From assembly GCF_033110965.1 (NCBI RefSeq), contig NZ_CP137003.1:2790001-2854000 (forward strand): a DNA stretch of 64,000 bases, in the 5' to 3' direction. The position numbers and the translations under genes are program-made. The stretch comes from Raineyella sp. LH-20. GTDB taxonomy: Bacteria; Actinomycetota; Actinomycetes; Propionibacteriales; Propionibacteriaceae. Below the pieces are notes generated by a model. It had not been told where the DNA came from and did not search any database. It saw only the letters and a program-made list of their open reading frames with translations. Numbering within the stretch: position 1 is the first letter of the stretch; the number at the start of each line of letters is the position of its first letter. Positions 41,737 through 50,217 of this stretch are shown here, in pieces.

Positions 41737-42405
41737 GTGGTAGTCGTGGCCATCGACGGGCCGAGCGGGTCGGGGAAGTCCTCGACCTCACGGGCCGTCG
41801 CCGAGCACTTCGGGTGGGCCTATCTCGACACCGGGGCGATGTACCGGGCGGTCGCCTGGGCGTGGCTCGACTCCGGCATCCCACTGGAGGACCCGGAGGC
41901 GATCGTTGAGATGGTCCGCGGCGCCCGGCTGCAGATCACCACCGACCCGGCCGCGCCCGGCATCGCCGTCGGCGGCACCGATGTGACCGCGGCGATCCGC
42001 GACCCGCGGGTCTCCGCCGAGGTCTCCAAGGTCTCCTCGATCCAGGGCGTCCGTGACGAGCTGATCGCCCGGCAGCGGGCGCTGATCGCGGCGGCCGAGG
42101 GCGGCATCGTGGTGGAGGGCCGCGACATCACCACCGTCGTCGCGCCCGACGCCGACCTGCGGATCCTGCTCGTCGCCGACCCGGCGGCCCGGGTCGCCCG
42201 CCGGGCCGCTGAACTCGGCGGCCGGGTCACCGGCGCCGAGGTGACCGACCAGGTGATCCGCCGCGACCGGGACGACTCCCGGGTGACCGCCTTCACCGAG
42301 GCCGCCGACGGCGTGACCGTCATCGATTCCACCGACGACGACCTGCCCACCGTGGTGGCCCGGGTCGTCGGCCTCGTCGAGCAGACGCTCGCCGAGGAGC
42401 ACTGA
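41737..42405 (+). CDS. cmk: Cytidylate kinase
   Basis: 222 residues from GTG 41737. Phosphorylates CMP/dCMP. P-loop GPSGSGKSS (residues 8-16) follows directly after the start, then AYLDTGAMYRAVAWAW as CMP-binding. VVEGRDITTVVAPDADLRIL and RRDRDDSR (lid) are present. GTG 41737 is preferred over GTG 41728 because of the promoter spacing and because the product starts right at the beta strand before the P-loop. plsC follows after 15 bases. Confidence 0.95.
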   Translation: MVVVAIDGPSGSGKSSTSRAVAEHFGWAYLDTGAMYRAVAWAWLDSGIPLEDPEAIVEMVRGARLQITTDPAAPGIAVGGTDVTAAIRDPRVSAEVSKVSSIQGVRDELIARQRALIAAAEGGIVVEGRDITTVVAPDADLRILLVADPAARVARRAAELGGRVTGAEVTDQVIRRDRDDSRVTAFTEAADGVTVIDSTDDDLPTVVARVVGLVEQTLAEEH

Positions 42406-42420
42406 CCGAGAGGACCTGCC

Positions 42421-43188
42421 ATGACCGTGGACACCCGGATCGTCCCGTCGGCCCCGCCGACCGTCCCGGTGTCCATGGTGGGGCTGCCGGCCGCCGACCG
42501 GCTGGCCGCGCCCCGCGGCGGGGCGCTGCGCCGGCTGGTCGTCCCCGCCCGGGCGGTGGTCCGCGCACTGTGGGACGTACGGGTGCACGGCGCCGACCTG
42601 GTGCCCGCCGAGGGGCCGGTGATCCTGGCCTCCAACCACATCGCCACCCTGGACGGACCGCTGGCGGTGCTGATGTCGCCGCGGCGACGGACGTACGCGC
42701 TGGCCAAGCGGGAGCTCTTCCGCGGCGCCGTCGGCGGGGTGCTGGAGCGTTCCGGGCAGATCCCGATCGACCGTGACGTGCCGGTGGACCGTACGGCGGT
42801 CGATCGGTGCATCCGGGTGCTGCGCGACGGCGCCGCGCTGGCGATCTTCCCCGAGGGGATGCGGGACACCGGGGAGTTCGCCTGGATCCGGTCGGGGGTG
42901 GCCTATCTGGCGATGGTGACCGGGGCGCCGGTGGTGCCGGTCGCGATGCTCGGCACCCGCCGGGTCGGTGGCAGCCCGCACGGCACGCCACCGCTGCGGT
43001 CGCGGATGGATGTCGTCTTCGGTGCGCCGCTGCCCGTCGCACAGGTCGGTTGGCCGCGACGCCAGGCCGCCGTACGCTCGACGGCGGAGGAGCTGCGGGT
43101 GGTCCTGGCGGCCCACGTCCGCCAGGCCGCCGCGCGCACCGGCATGCCGCTGCCCGGCGTCCCGCGCGACCGGATCGCCCAGCGCTGA
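42421..43188 (+). CDS. plsC: 1-acyl-sn-glycerol-3-phosphate acyltransferase (PlsC family)
   Basis: 255 residues. Motif I ASNHIATLDGPLAVL is the HX4D acyltransferase site; motif III is FPEGMRD with the phosphate-binding Glu/Gly. FRGAVGGVLERSGQIPIDRD is motif II. No transmembrane helix is obvious outside the first 60 residues. Probably adds the second acyl chain in phosphatidic acid formation. It sits between cmk and der, as in many actinobacteria. Confidence 0.9.
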   Translation: MTVDTRIVPSAPPTVPVSMVGLPAADRLAAPRGGALRRLVVPARAVVRALWDVRVHGADLVPAEGPVILASNHIATLDGPLAVLMSPRRRTYALAKRELFRGAVGGVLERSGQIPIDRDVPVDRTAVDRCIRVLRDGAALAIFPEGMRDTGEFAWIRSGVAYLAMVTGAPVVPVAMLGTRRVGGSPHGTPPLRSRMDVVFGAPLPVAQVGWPRRQAAVRSTAEELRVVLAAHVRQAAARTGMPLPGVPRDRIAQR

Positions 43189-43213
43189 GGCGGCGTTCGG
43201 TGGGGTGCTGCAC

Positions 43214-43219
43214 TAGGCT
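43214..43219 (+). promoter_or_regulatory. Putative -10 box of a leaderless der transcript
   Basis: TAGGCT, 6 nt before GTG 43226; another in-frame GTG at 43220 lies inside this interval. Confidence 0.45.
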
Positions 43220-43225
43220 GTGTCG

Positions 43226-44548
43226 GTGACCGAGAACCAGAAGCCCGTCGTCGCCATCGTCGGACGCCCCAACGTCGGCAAGTCGACGTTGGTGAACCGC
43301 ATCATCGGCCGGCGGGAGGCCGTGGTCCAGGACGTTCCCGGGGTCACCCGCGACCGCATCTCGTACGACGCCACCTGGAACGGCCGCGACTTCGTCGTCG
43401 TCGACACCGGCGGCTGGGCCTCCGATGCGAAGGGTCTGGCGGCCCGGATCGCCGAGCAGGCCGAGCTGGCGATCAATGCCGCGGATGCGGTGGTGCTGGT
43501 GGTCGACGCGACGGTCGGCACCCTCGACGAGGACGAAGCCGTGGTGAGCGTGCTGCGCCGCTCCCGCAAGCCGGTGGTGCTGGCCGCCAACAAGGTCGAC
43601 GACCAGCGCACCGAGGCCGAGGCCGCCGCGATGTGGAATCTCGGTCTGGGCCAGCCCTGGCCGGTGTCGGCGATCCATGGCCGGGGCACCGGCGACCTGC
43701 TCGACGCCATCGTCGACGTGCTGCCGGAGCGGTCCGCCGTGCCGGAGGAGGCGGAGGGCGGCCCGCGCCGGGTGGCCATCGTCGGCAAGCCGAACGTCGG
43801 CAAGTCCTCGCTGCTCAACCGGCTGGTCGGCACCCAGCGCTCGGTCGTCTCCGACATCTCCGGCACCACCGTGGATCCGGTCGACGAACTGGTCGAGGTC
43901 GGCGGCGAAGTCTATCGCTTCATCGACACCGCCGGTCTGCGCAAGCGGGTCAAGGAGGCCTCCGGCCACGAGTACTACGCCTCATTACGTACGGCCGGGG
44001 CGATCGAGCGGGCCGAGGTGTGCGTCGCGGTGATCGACGCCTCCGAGGAGGTCTCCGAACAGGACCTGCGGATCCTGTCGATGGTCGAGGACGCCGGCCG
44101 CGCCCTGGTGATCGCCTTCAACAAGTGGGATCTCACCGACGAGGAGCGCCGCCGCTACCTGGATCGCGAGATCGAGCGTGACCTGGTGCAGTTCCAGTGG
44201 GCCGACCACGTCAACATCTCGGCGCTGACCGGCCGCAACGTGGTCAAGCTGCGCACCGCGATCGACACCGCGATCGAGGGCTGGGAGACCCGGATCTCCA
44301 CCGGCCGGCTGAACGCGTTCCTCGGCCGGCTGGTCGCCGCTCACCCGCACCCGCTGCGCGGCGGCAAGCAGCCGCGGATCCTCTTCGGCACCCAGGCCCA
44401 GGCCGGCCCGCCGACGTTCGTGCTGTTCACGACGGGGGAACTGGACGCGGGCTACGTACGTTTCGTGGAGCGCCGGCTGCGCGAGGACTTCGGTTTCCGC
44501 GGCACCCCGGTGCACGTCGAGGTGCGGCCGCGGGCCAAGCGGTCCTGA
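43226..44548 (+). CDS. der: GTPase Der (EngA), ribosome assembly
   Basis: 440 residues with two tandem GTPase domains followed by a KH-like C-terminal domain. First P-loop GRPNVGKS (residues 13-20), second GKPNVGKSS (from about residue 187); G3 [12 protein letters not shown] and [13 protein letters not shown]4 NKVD and NKWD. Required for 50S subunit maturation. Starts about 38 bases after plsC. The downstream bioN gene is convergent, with only 10 bases between the stops. Confidence 0.97.
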   Translation: MTENQKPVVAIVGRPNVGKSTLVNRIIGRREAVVQDVPGVTRDRISYDATWNGRDFVVVDTGGWASDAKGLAARIAEQAELAINAADAVVLVVDATVGTLDEDEAVVSVLRRSRKPVVLAANKVDDQRTEAEAAAMWNLGLGQPWPVSAIHGRGTGDLLDAIVDVLPERSAVPEEAEGGPRRVAIVGKPNVGKSSLLNRLVGTQRSVVSDISGTTVDPVDELVEVGGEVYRFIDTAGLRKRVKEASGHEYYASLRTAGAIERAEVCVAVIDASEEVSEQDLRILSMVEDAGRALVIAFNKWDLTDEERRRYLDREIERDLVQFQWADHVNISALTGRNVVKLRTAIDTAIEGWETRISTGRLNAFLGRLVAAHPHPLRGGKQPRILFGTQAQAGPPTFVLFTTGELDAGYVRFVERRLREDFGFRGTPVHVEVRPRAKRS

Positions 44549-44558
44549 GGCCGGGCGC

Positions 44559-45167
44559 TCAGTCGTCGTCGACGCCGCGGGCGACCAGCGCCTCGCCCAT
44601 CGCGTCGGCCTCGCGCAGCGCCCGGACGACCAACGGGACGGCGAAGGCCTTCCAGCTCGTCCCGACGCCCCGGGCCAGTTGGGCCTCGCGCACCTGGGCG
44701 GCCAGGTCGGCCACCAGCGGGACACACCGGATGCCGAGGGTGAGCATCAGGCCGATCCGGTGCGGATCCACCCCGAAGCGTTGCAGCGGACCGGCCACCC
44801 GGACGACCGCGTCGATCAGCGCCGACGTCGGCGTGGTGAGGGTCACCAGGGCGGCGGCGAGCACCAGCAGGACGATGGTGAAGGTCACCACCACGGCACG
44901 CTGCCAGGAGGCGGCCCAGACGTGGTAGGCCGCGGTGAAGGCCAGCAGCCACAGCATCGGCCGCAACTGGCGGACGATCACCCGCGGGCCGATGCCGGCC
45001 ACGGCGTACGCCCCGACCAGGACGGCGACCAGGGCGAGCACCAGCCACCAGTAGGTGAGGAACACCGAGGAGGCGCCGATCGCCAGCAGGGCGAGGAGCT
45101 TCAGGCCTGCCGGGATCCGGTGCAGCACGCTGCTGCCGGGCCGGTAGAGGCCGAGGGTGGACTGCAT
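44559..45167 (-). CDS. bioN: ECF transporter transmembrane component EcfT (BioN-type)
   Basis: 202 residues from the ATG at 45167 (TGATG overlap with the ATPase gene). Five predicted helices. Conserved C-terminal coupling helix motifs of EcfT appear as AQVREAQLARGV and ALREADAMGEALVARG, the latter near the standard Arg-rich ARG motif. It is the transmembrane partner of the BioM-type ATPase and BioY. The biotin assignment rests on the bioY gene upstream; a general EcfT is the alternative. Confidence 0.9.
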   Translation of the reverse strand: MQSTLGLYRPGSSVLHRIPAGLKLLALLAIGASSVFLTYWWLVLALVAVLVGAYAVAGIGPRVIVRQLRPMLWLLAFTAAYHVWAASWQRAVVVTFTIVLLVLAAALVTLTTPTSALIDAVVRVAGPLQRFGVDPHRIGLMLTLGIRCVPLVADLAAQVREAQLARGVGTSWKAFAVPLVVRALREADAMGEALVARGVDDD

Positions 45168-45859
45168 CACACCGCCATCAGCTCCCGGTAGTGGGCCAGG
45201 GCGACGGCCGGGGCGTCGTCGGCGACCAGCCGGCCGTCGTCGAAGACCAGCACCCGGTCGAACGACTCCAGCAGGTGCAGGTGGTGGGTGACCAGCAGCA
45301 CCGACTGCTCCAGCCCGGCCACCACCTCGCCGATGATCCGGGCGTTGCGCAGGTCGAGCAGAGTGGTCGGCTCGTCCATCACCAGGATGTCGGGTCGGGT
45401 GACGAGGACCGACGCGAGGGCGAGCAGCTGCTTCTGCCCGCCGGACAGCAGGTGGGCCGGATGGTCGGCATGGCCGGCCAGGCCGAAGCGGTCCAGCAGC
45501 TCACCGACCCGGCGGTCCACCTCCTCCTTCGGCAGCTTGCTGCGGCGCAGCCCGAAGGCGACGTCCTCGGCGACCGTCGGCATGATGATCTGGTTGTCGG
45601 GGTCGGTGAAGAGGAACCCGACGTGCTTGCGGATCTCCCGGGCCTGGGAGGCGGTGTCGCGGCCGTCGACGAGGACCTTGCCCTTGCTGGGGACGATCAG
45701 GCCGTTGACCATCCGGGCGAAGGTCGACTTGCCGGAGCCGTTGTGCCCGACGATGCCGACCCGGCGCTCGGTCAGCCGCACCGACAGATCCTTCAGGACC
45801 GTACGGGCGGTGGGGCCTTCGCCGTACGTGTGGGTGACCTGGTCCGCCTCGATCAACAC
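45167..45859 (-). CDS. bioM: ECF transporter ATPase (BioM-type)
   Basis: 230 residues from GTG 45859, or 229 from TTG 45856; both overlap the thiolase-like stop. Walker A GHNGSGKST, Q-loop LFTDPDNQIIM, signature HLLSGGQKQLLALA, Walker B ILVMDEPTTLLD, and H-loop THHLHLLESF. The DNQ of the Q-loop is usual in cobalt and biotin ECF ATPases. It follows the thiolase-like gene in the bioY transcript and bioN overlaps its end. Confidence 0.93.
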   Translation of the reverse strand: MLIEADQVTHTYGEGPTARTVLKDLSVRLTERRVGIVGHNGSGKSTFARMVNGLIVPSKGKVLVDGRDTASQAREIRKHVGFLFTDPDNQIIMPTVAEDVAFGLRRSKLPKEEVDRRVGELLDRFGLAGHADHPAHLLSGGQKQLLALASVLVTRPDILVMDEPTTLLDLRNARIIGEVVAGLEQSVLLVTHHLHLLESFDRVLVFDDGRLVADDAPAVALAHYRELMAV

Positions 45860-46854
45860 CGTTCGACCACCATGGCGATGCCCTGACCGGAGCCTGCCGA
45901 GACGGCGGCCAGGCCGAAACGCCCTTGGCCCCGGCGGACGAGCTGGTCGAACAGCCGGGCCATCAGCACCGCGCCGGAGGCACCCCACGGATGGCCGAGG
46001 GCGATCGCGCCGCCCTGGCGACAGATCTGTTCGGGGTCCAGCCGCAGCGCCGAGCAGGCGACCAGCACGTTGGAGGCGAAGGCCTCATCGAACTCGATCG
46101 CGTCGAACTGCTCCAGCTTCAGCCGGGTGGCGTAGAGCACCTTCTCGATCGCGGGGACGATGCCCCAGCCGACCCGGGCGGGATCGCAACCGAAGGTGGC
46201 GCTGGCGGTGACCCGCAGGCCCGGCCTGCGGAGCCGGCGCTGGCTGCCGCCGTCGATCATCAGCACCGCGGCGGCGCCGTCGTCGATCACCGACGGGTCG
46301 GCGTCCTCCCAGCTGAGGTCGTCGGTGCTCACCCCGCCGACCGGGACGATCTCCTGGTCGAACAGGCCCTTGTCGGCGGAGGCGGCGGCCCGGGTGCGGG
46401 AGCGTTCGGCGTACGTCCGGCGCTGCTCGCGGGTGATCCGGAACTCCTCGGCGAGGGCGTGGGCGGCGTCGGCCATCGCCGGGTCGACCGGGGCGTCCGC
46501 CTGCGAACCGGACTCCACCCCGCCGGCGATCATGTAGCCGGGCGTGTTGACGGAGACGAGCTTGTCGGCGGCGTAGTCGATGGCGGACAGCCCGGAGGCC
46601 CGGCCGCGCTCCACCGACATCGCCGGCACCTCGACGGGCACCCCGGCCAGCTGCAGCGCGTCGCGGCCGAGGCCGACCCGGCCGAAGGCGTGCCCGATCA
46701 CGACGTCACGCAGCAGCTCGGGCTGCGGGCAGGCCTGGTAGAGGCGCTCCAGCAGGGGAGCGAGCAACTCGGCGGAGGTGAACGGCGCCAGTGGGCCGCC
46801 GTTGTGGGCCTGCGGTGTCCGGACGGCGTCGATGATGACCGCGTTGTTGATCAC
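45853..46854 (-). CDS. Thiolase-fold protein lacking both catalytic cysteines
   Basis: 333 residues from GTG 46854, chosen because GGAGG lies 6 nt upstream and the fold starts at once (NNAVIIDAVRTPQAHNGG). The thiolase order is clear: IAGGVESGSQADA, FDEAFASNVLVA, GGAIALGHPWGASGA with His 288. But the nucleophile position reads VERGRASGL, so Cys is Arg 85, the second Cys is Ser 319 (AVSAGSGQG), and the usual Asn of NEAF is Asp 256. It is also about 55 residues short of a normal thiolase. Condensation or thiolysis by the known mechanism is not possible; it may bind acyl-CoA or be a remnant. It is embedded between bioY and bioM. Confidence 0.85.
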   Translation of the reverse strand: MINNAVIIDAVRTPQAHNGGPLAPFTSAELLAPLLERLYQACPQPELLRDVVIGHAFGRVGLGRDALQLAGVPVEVPAMSVERGRASGLSAIDYAADKLVSVNTPGYMIAGGVESGSQADAPVDPAMADAAHALAEEFRITREQRRTYAERSRTRAAASADKGLFDQEIVPVGGVSTDDLSWEDADPSVIDDGAAAVLMIDGGSQRRLRRPGLRVTASATFGCDPARVGWGIVPAIEKVLYATRLKLEQFDAIEFDEAFASNVLVACSALRLDPEQICRQGGAIALGHPWGASGAVLMARLFDQLVRRGQGRFGLAAVSAGSGQGIAMVVERC

Positions 46855-46944
46855 TTCATCCTCCAGGGCATGACGACGGGGACGGGGAAGGCCCGATGCC
46901 TGCACCCTACCGCCCGCTCCGGTGTCGCCATCCGGTGCCGTCAC

Positions 46945-47583
46945 TCAGGCCTGGACGCCCTGGGTGGCGTCGTCGGCGCCGGGGCGAGTGCCGCGCCAGG
47001 GCAGCAGGCCGGGGTAGGCCGCGTGGACGCCCTTGGCGATCAGGGTGGCGGCGACCACCTTGATCGCGTCGCCGATCAGGTAGGGCACGTTCGCGGCGAT
47101 CGCGGCCACCAGGGACAGGTGGGCGACGGCCATCATGCCGGTGAGGCCGAAGGCGTACATCAGCACCATGCCGCCCAGCACGTTGATCAGCAGTCCCCAG
47201 CCGATCGAGTACGGGGCGCCCTTGCGGTAGGTCGCCCAGCCGATCGCTCCGGCGCAGACGACGTAGCCGACCAGGAAGCCGACGGTCGGGCTGGCGAACA
47301 CGCCGATGCCGCCGCGGCCGCCGGCGAGCAGCGGCAGGCCGATGGCGACCAGGGCGATGAAGAGCAGCTGGGAGAGCAGGGCGCGGCGGCCGCCGAGGAT
47401 GGCGCCGGCCAGGATGATGCCGAACGACTGGGCGGTGATCGGGGCGGGGGAGAAGGGCGTGTAGAACGCCGGGATGAGACCGAGGGCGGCAGTCACGCCG
47501 GCGAAGACGGCGATCAGCGCGAGGTCACGGGCGGGGGTGCGGGGATGAGCCACGTCGAGTCCTTGGGTCGGGGGGGCGGACAC
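46945..47583 (-). CDS. bioY: BioY biotin-specific S-component
   Basis: 212 residues from GTG 47583. Six predicted helices. The family blocks are TPFSPAPITAQSFGIILAGAILGGRRALLSQ, of which PITAQSFGIILAGAILG is the most conserved, and GGRGGIGVFASPTVGFLVGY. It binds biotin and pairs with EcfA/EcfT. About 90 bases separate its stop from the thiolase-like gene. It lies just downstream of an operator-like palindrome (47622-47644), consistent with biotin-linked repression. Confidence 0.94.
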   Translation of the reverse strand: MSAPPTQGLDVAHPRTPARDLALIAVFAGVTAALGLIPAFYTPFSPAPITAQSFGIILAGAILGGRRALLSQLLFIALVAIGLPLLAGGRGGIGVFASPTVGFLVGYVVCAGAIGWATYRKGAPYSIGWGLLINVLGGMVLMYAFGLTGMMAVAHLSLVAAIAANVPYLIGDAIKVVAATLIAKGVHAAYPGLLPWRGTRPGADDATQGVQA

Positions 47584-47587
47584 CGTG

Positions 47588-47593
47588 AGTGTA
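47588..47593 (-). promoter_or_regulatory. Putative -10 box of bioY
   Basis: TACACT on the minus strand, 4 nt before the bioY GTG, closer than at other leaderless starts. The operator at 47622-47644 lies upstream, around where a -35 box would be. Uncertain. Confidence 0.3.
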
Positions 47594-47621
47594 AGGTTCC
47601 CGGCCGCGCGACTTGTACACC

Positions 47622-47644
47622 GTTCAGGTGGTGAACAGTGTTCA
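47622..47644. promoter_or_regulatory. Candidate BioQ-type operator upstream of bioY
   Basis: TGAACAGTGTTCA (47632-47644) is a perfect TGAAC-N3-GTTCA palindrome, close to the 13-bp TGAAC-N3-GTTAC site recognised by the TetR-type biotin repressor BioQ in Corynebacterium. A second, overlapping inverted repeat, GTTCAGGTGGTGAAC, covers 47622-47636. Both lie 40-60 bases before bioY and directly after the patatin stop. No bioQ gene is in the window. Confidence 0.55.
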
Positions 47645-48670
47645 GGTGGTGCTCATGTCGCCGCTCACCATCCCGGCCCGGTCGAACGCCTGGGCGGCCA
47701 GCCAGCGACCCAGCGCGATCTGTTCCTCGGCGCGATGGAAGTCCAGGGTGCCGAGCGAGTCGCGGGGGACCGTGACCAGGACGTCGGGCGGGAACGAGGC
47801 CAGCTGGTAGCGCTGGACGATCGTCTGCATCGTCTCCAACGACATCGTCATCACGTCGGTCGTCCGCAGTCCCGGTGGCATCTCGCCGAACAGGTCCTCC
47901 ACCGACGGCGCGGAGTCGGCCAGATGGTTGCGTCCGCGGCCGGCCATCAGGGAGGCGAGCGTACGCAGCGGCTCGGCCTCCATCAGATGGCCCATCGTCT
48001 GGCGCAGTCGGCCGGTCCACTCCTCCTCGGGCTGCTCGTCGGCCGAGGTCTGGACCGGCAGCGCGGCGCCGCGGTGCGGCTCGTACCCGTCGAGGCTGAC
48101 GGCGAGGGTGATGTCGGCGGGGGCGGAGGCCAGCACGCTGACCGGCACCTGGTTGAGCACCCCGCCGTCGACGAGCAGGCGCCCGTTGAGGACGACCGGT
48201 GGGAAGACCCCGGGGATGGCGATGGAGGCACGTACGGCCGGGTTGATCGGCCCCTCCTGGAACCAGACCTCGCGACGGGTCCACAGGTCGGCGGCCACCG
48301 CGGTGAACGGGATCGGCAGGTCCTCGATCCGGGGCACCTCGATGATCTCGGCGACCCGCTGGAGCACCCGGTCGATCTTGATGGTGCTCGGGCCGCGAAG
48401 GTTCGGATCCAGCAGCCGCAGGACCTCGCGTTGCGTACGCAGCTCGAGCACCCAGTCGGTGAAGGTGTCGAGGTGGCCCGAGGAATAGAGCGCGCCGACG
48501 ATGGCGCCCATCGACGTGCCGGCGATCCGGGTGACCCGGTAGCCGCGGTCCTGGAGCTCGGCGAGCACCCCGATGTGCGCATAGCCGCGGGCGCCCCCGC
48601 CGCCGAGGGCGATGGCCACGTTGGTGCCGGACGTGTTCCCTGTCGCCGGGTTTTGGATCCCTGTTGCCAC
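47642..48670 (-). CDS. Patatin-like phospholipase family protein
   Basis: 342 residues from GTG 48670. The serine hydrolase fold begins VAIALGGGGARGYAHIGVL (oxyanion loop), with the nucleophile in AGTSMGAIVGALYSSG (Ser 53) and the catalytic Asp in LLVDGGVLNQVP (Asp 168). No signal peptide or membrane helix, so it is probably cytosolic, similar to RssA-type proteins. A C-terminal stretch of about 130 residues after the hydrolase domain has no recognised motif. Substrate unknown. Reads toward bioY. Confidence 0.9.
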   Translation of the reverse strand: MATGIQNPATGNTSGTNVAIALGGGGARGYAHIGVLAELQDRGYRVTRIAGTSMGAIVGALYSSGHLDTFTDWVLELRTQREVLRLLDPNLRGPSTIKIDRVLQRVAEIIEVPRIEDLPIPFTAVAADLWTRREVWFQEGPINPAVRASIAIPGVFPPVVLNGRLLVDGGVLNQVPVSVLASAPADITLAVSLDGYEPHRGAALPVQTSADEQPEEEWTGRLRQTMGHLMEAEPLRTLASLMAGRGRNHLADSAPSVEDLFGEMPPGLRTTDVMTMSLETMQTIVQRYQLASFPPDVLVTVPRDSLGTLDFHRAEEQIALGRWLAAQAFDRAGMVSGDMSTT

Positions 48671-48676
48671 GGATCG

Positions 48677-48682
48677 ATCCTA
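48677..48682 (-). promoter_or_regulatory. Putative -10 box of a leaderless patatin transcript
   Basis: TAGGAT on the minus strand, 6 nt before the GTG at 48670. Confidence 0.45.
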
Positions 48683-48766
48683 GGCGACCCGGTGTCTCCG
48701 ATTGGCGTGATCAGGGCCGAGGTAGTAGGGTTGCCACTCGTGACCGCGGCGGAAACCGGGGTTCCA

Positions 48767-48840
48767 CGGGCTGTAGCGCAGCTTGGTAGCGCACCTGACT
48801 GGGGGTCAGGGGGTCGCAGGTTCAAATCCTGTCAGCCCGA
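48767..48840 (+). tRNA. tRNA-Pro (GGG)
   Basis: 74-nt cloverleaf: 7-bp acceptor stem (CGGGCTG with CAGCCCG), anticodon stem CCTGA/TCAGG around loop CTGGGGG with anticodon GGG at 48801-48803, and a T arm with GTTCAAATC. Discriminator A at 48840. CCA is not encoded. It is followed 10 bases later by an IS481 element. It reads the CCC codon, common in this high-GC genome. Confidence 0.95.
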
Positions 48841-48866
48841 CATTGTGATGTGTCACGACATCGCGG

Positions 48867-48899
48867 ACGCCTGAACCTACGGAATGTAGGTTCAGGCGT
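48867..48899 (+). terminator. Hairpin at the IS481 end, terminator-like for the tRNA
   Basis: 14-bp perfect stem (48867-48880 with 48886-48899), loop GGAAT, followed on the plus strand by TCTTCGTTTTC. It overlaps the transposase stop and part of the inverted repeat. It may stop transcription coming from the tRNA into the element, and could work in both directions. Confidence 0.5.
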
Positions 48900-50115
48900 T
48901 CTTCGTTTTCTGCGTGGTGCTGGTGGTCTGGCCGGTGGGTTGGTAGTCGCGGGTGGGGTCGATGGTGAGCTCGCGCAGGATTTCGCCGGTGGTGGCATTG
49001 ATGATGGTGACGTCGAGGTCGTGGACGAGGAGTTTGACGCAGGTTCCGGCGTGGGTTCGTCCGATGCCGATGTGGCGTAGCTGGCCGGCGATGCGCAGGG
49101 TGACTGCGCCGGTCTTGTCGATCTTGTCGGTGCGGATCCGGTCATGGCTGTCGCGGGTGCGTGCGTCGGGGGTCGGGGAGGCTTTCGGTCGGGCTTGGTA
49201 GGCCGCGGCTGGTGTGATCTGTCCGGGCAGGGAACGGTGGGGCCGGTGGTGGTTGTAGGTGTCGGTGAAGGCGTCGATCAGGGCCTGTAGCTGGCCGATG
49301 GTGGCGGGTTGGTGGGGTTGGGCGGTCAGCCATTTCTTCAGGGTCTGTTGGAATCGTTCGACCTTGCCCTGGGTCTGCGGGTGGCCGGGTTGGCCGTTCT
49401 TCTGGGTGATGCCCAGGATGGCGAGTTCGTGTTCGAGGTGGTTGCGCCCACCGCTGCGTCCGTGACCGGCCAGCCGGACGGTGTAGACCATGCCGTTGTC
49501 GGTCAGGGTCGAGGCGGGGTAGCCGTGGCGGGCGGCAGCGGAGCGGAAAGTGTCGACCACGATCGTGGCGGTGATGCGCCGGTGGGCGCTGCAGTGGAGC
49601 AGATAGCGGGAGTGGTCGTCGAGCCAGGTGATGATCTCGACCCCGGTGCCGGGTGATCCGTCGGGGCGGGTGAGGCGGTAGTGGGTGAAATCGGACTGCC
49701 AGCACTCGTTCGGTTGGTCGGCCTGGAAACGGATGTAGGACGATCGTGGTCGCTTGTTCGGCTGGGGCTCGATGGCGTCGTTGCGGCGCAGGATCCGGTG
49801 GATCGTCGCGGTGGAGACGGTCGTGTCGTGGTGGTGGGCCAGGTGCCAGGCGATCGTCTCGGCGCCGGCATCGTGTCCGGCCCGGGTCAGTTCCCGGCGC
49901 AGGCGCAGGATCAGTTCGACGGTGGCTGCCGGTGTCGCGGTCGGGGTGGTGTGGGGTCGTCGGGAGTGTGGGGTGAACGCTGCCTCGCCCTCAGTGCGGT
50001 AGCGGGCGAGGAGTTCGTAGACCCAGGAACGCGACACGTCGTAGTCCGCGCAGACCTCGGGGACCGGACGGTGAGCGAGGACGACAGCGGTAATGACCAG
50101 ACGCGCTTTCGACAT
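48892..50115 (-). CDS. IS481-family DDE transposase
   Basis: 407 residues from the ATG at 50115 (SKARLVITAVVLAHRPV). N-terminal helix-turn-helix (VPEVCADYDVSRSWVYELLARY) and an rve integrase core: NECWQSDFTHYRL with Asp, TLTDNGMVYT with Asp, and HPQTQGKVERFQQTLKKWL with Glu. All three acidic residues and the surrounding sequence are intact and no stop interrupts the frame. About 100 extra C-terminal residues (from ARPKASPTPD) are usual in this family. Confidence 0.93.
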   Translation of the reverse strand: MSKARLVITAVVLAHRPVPEVCADYDVSRSWVYELLARYRTEGEAAFTPHSRRPHTTPTATPAATVELILRLRRELTRAGHDAGAETIAWHLAHHHDTTVSTATIHRILRRNDAIEPQPNKRPRSSYIRFQADQPNECWQSDFTHYRLTRPDGSPGTGVEIITWLDDHSRYLLHCSAHRRITATIVVDTFRSAAARHGYPASTLTDNGMVYTVRLAGHGRSGGRNHLEHELAILGITQKNGQPGHPQTQGKVERFQQTLKKWLTAQPHQPATIGQLQALIDAFTDTYNHHRPHRSLPGQITPAAAYQARPKASPTPDARTRDSHDRIRTDKIDKTGAVTLRIAGQLRHIGIGRTHAGTCVKLLVHDLDVTIINATTGEILRELTIDPTRDYQPTGQTTSTTQKTKNA

Positions 50116-50217
50116 AACCACCACACACCACAGGCGTCCGCGATGTCGTGACAGATGTGTCCGGAATCTCCTGACTGAACCGCCCCGGCATGTCCGGAGA
50201 CTCGCTGGTTTGACTCC

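Larger units (their letters stand above)
48851..50153 (-). mobile_element. IS481-family insertion sequence, complete
   Basis: 1303 bp. Perfect 23-bp terminal inverted repeats at 48851-48873 and 50131-50153, beginning TGTCACGACATCGCGG, flanked by a 4-bp direct repeat GATG (48847-48850 and 50154-50157), interpreted as target-site duplication. One intact transposase. Inserted 10 bp downstream of tRNA-Pro. The perfect ends, direct repeat and intact gene suggest recent arrival. Confidence 0.93.
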
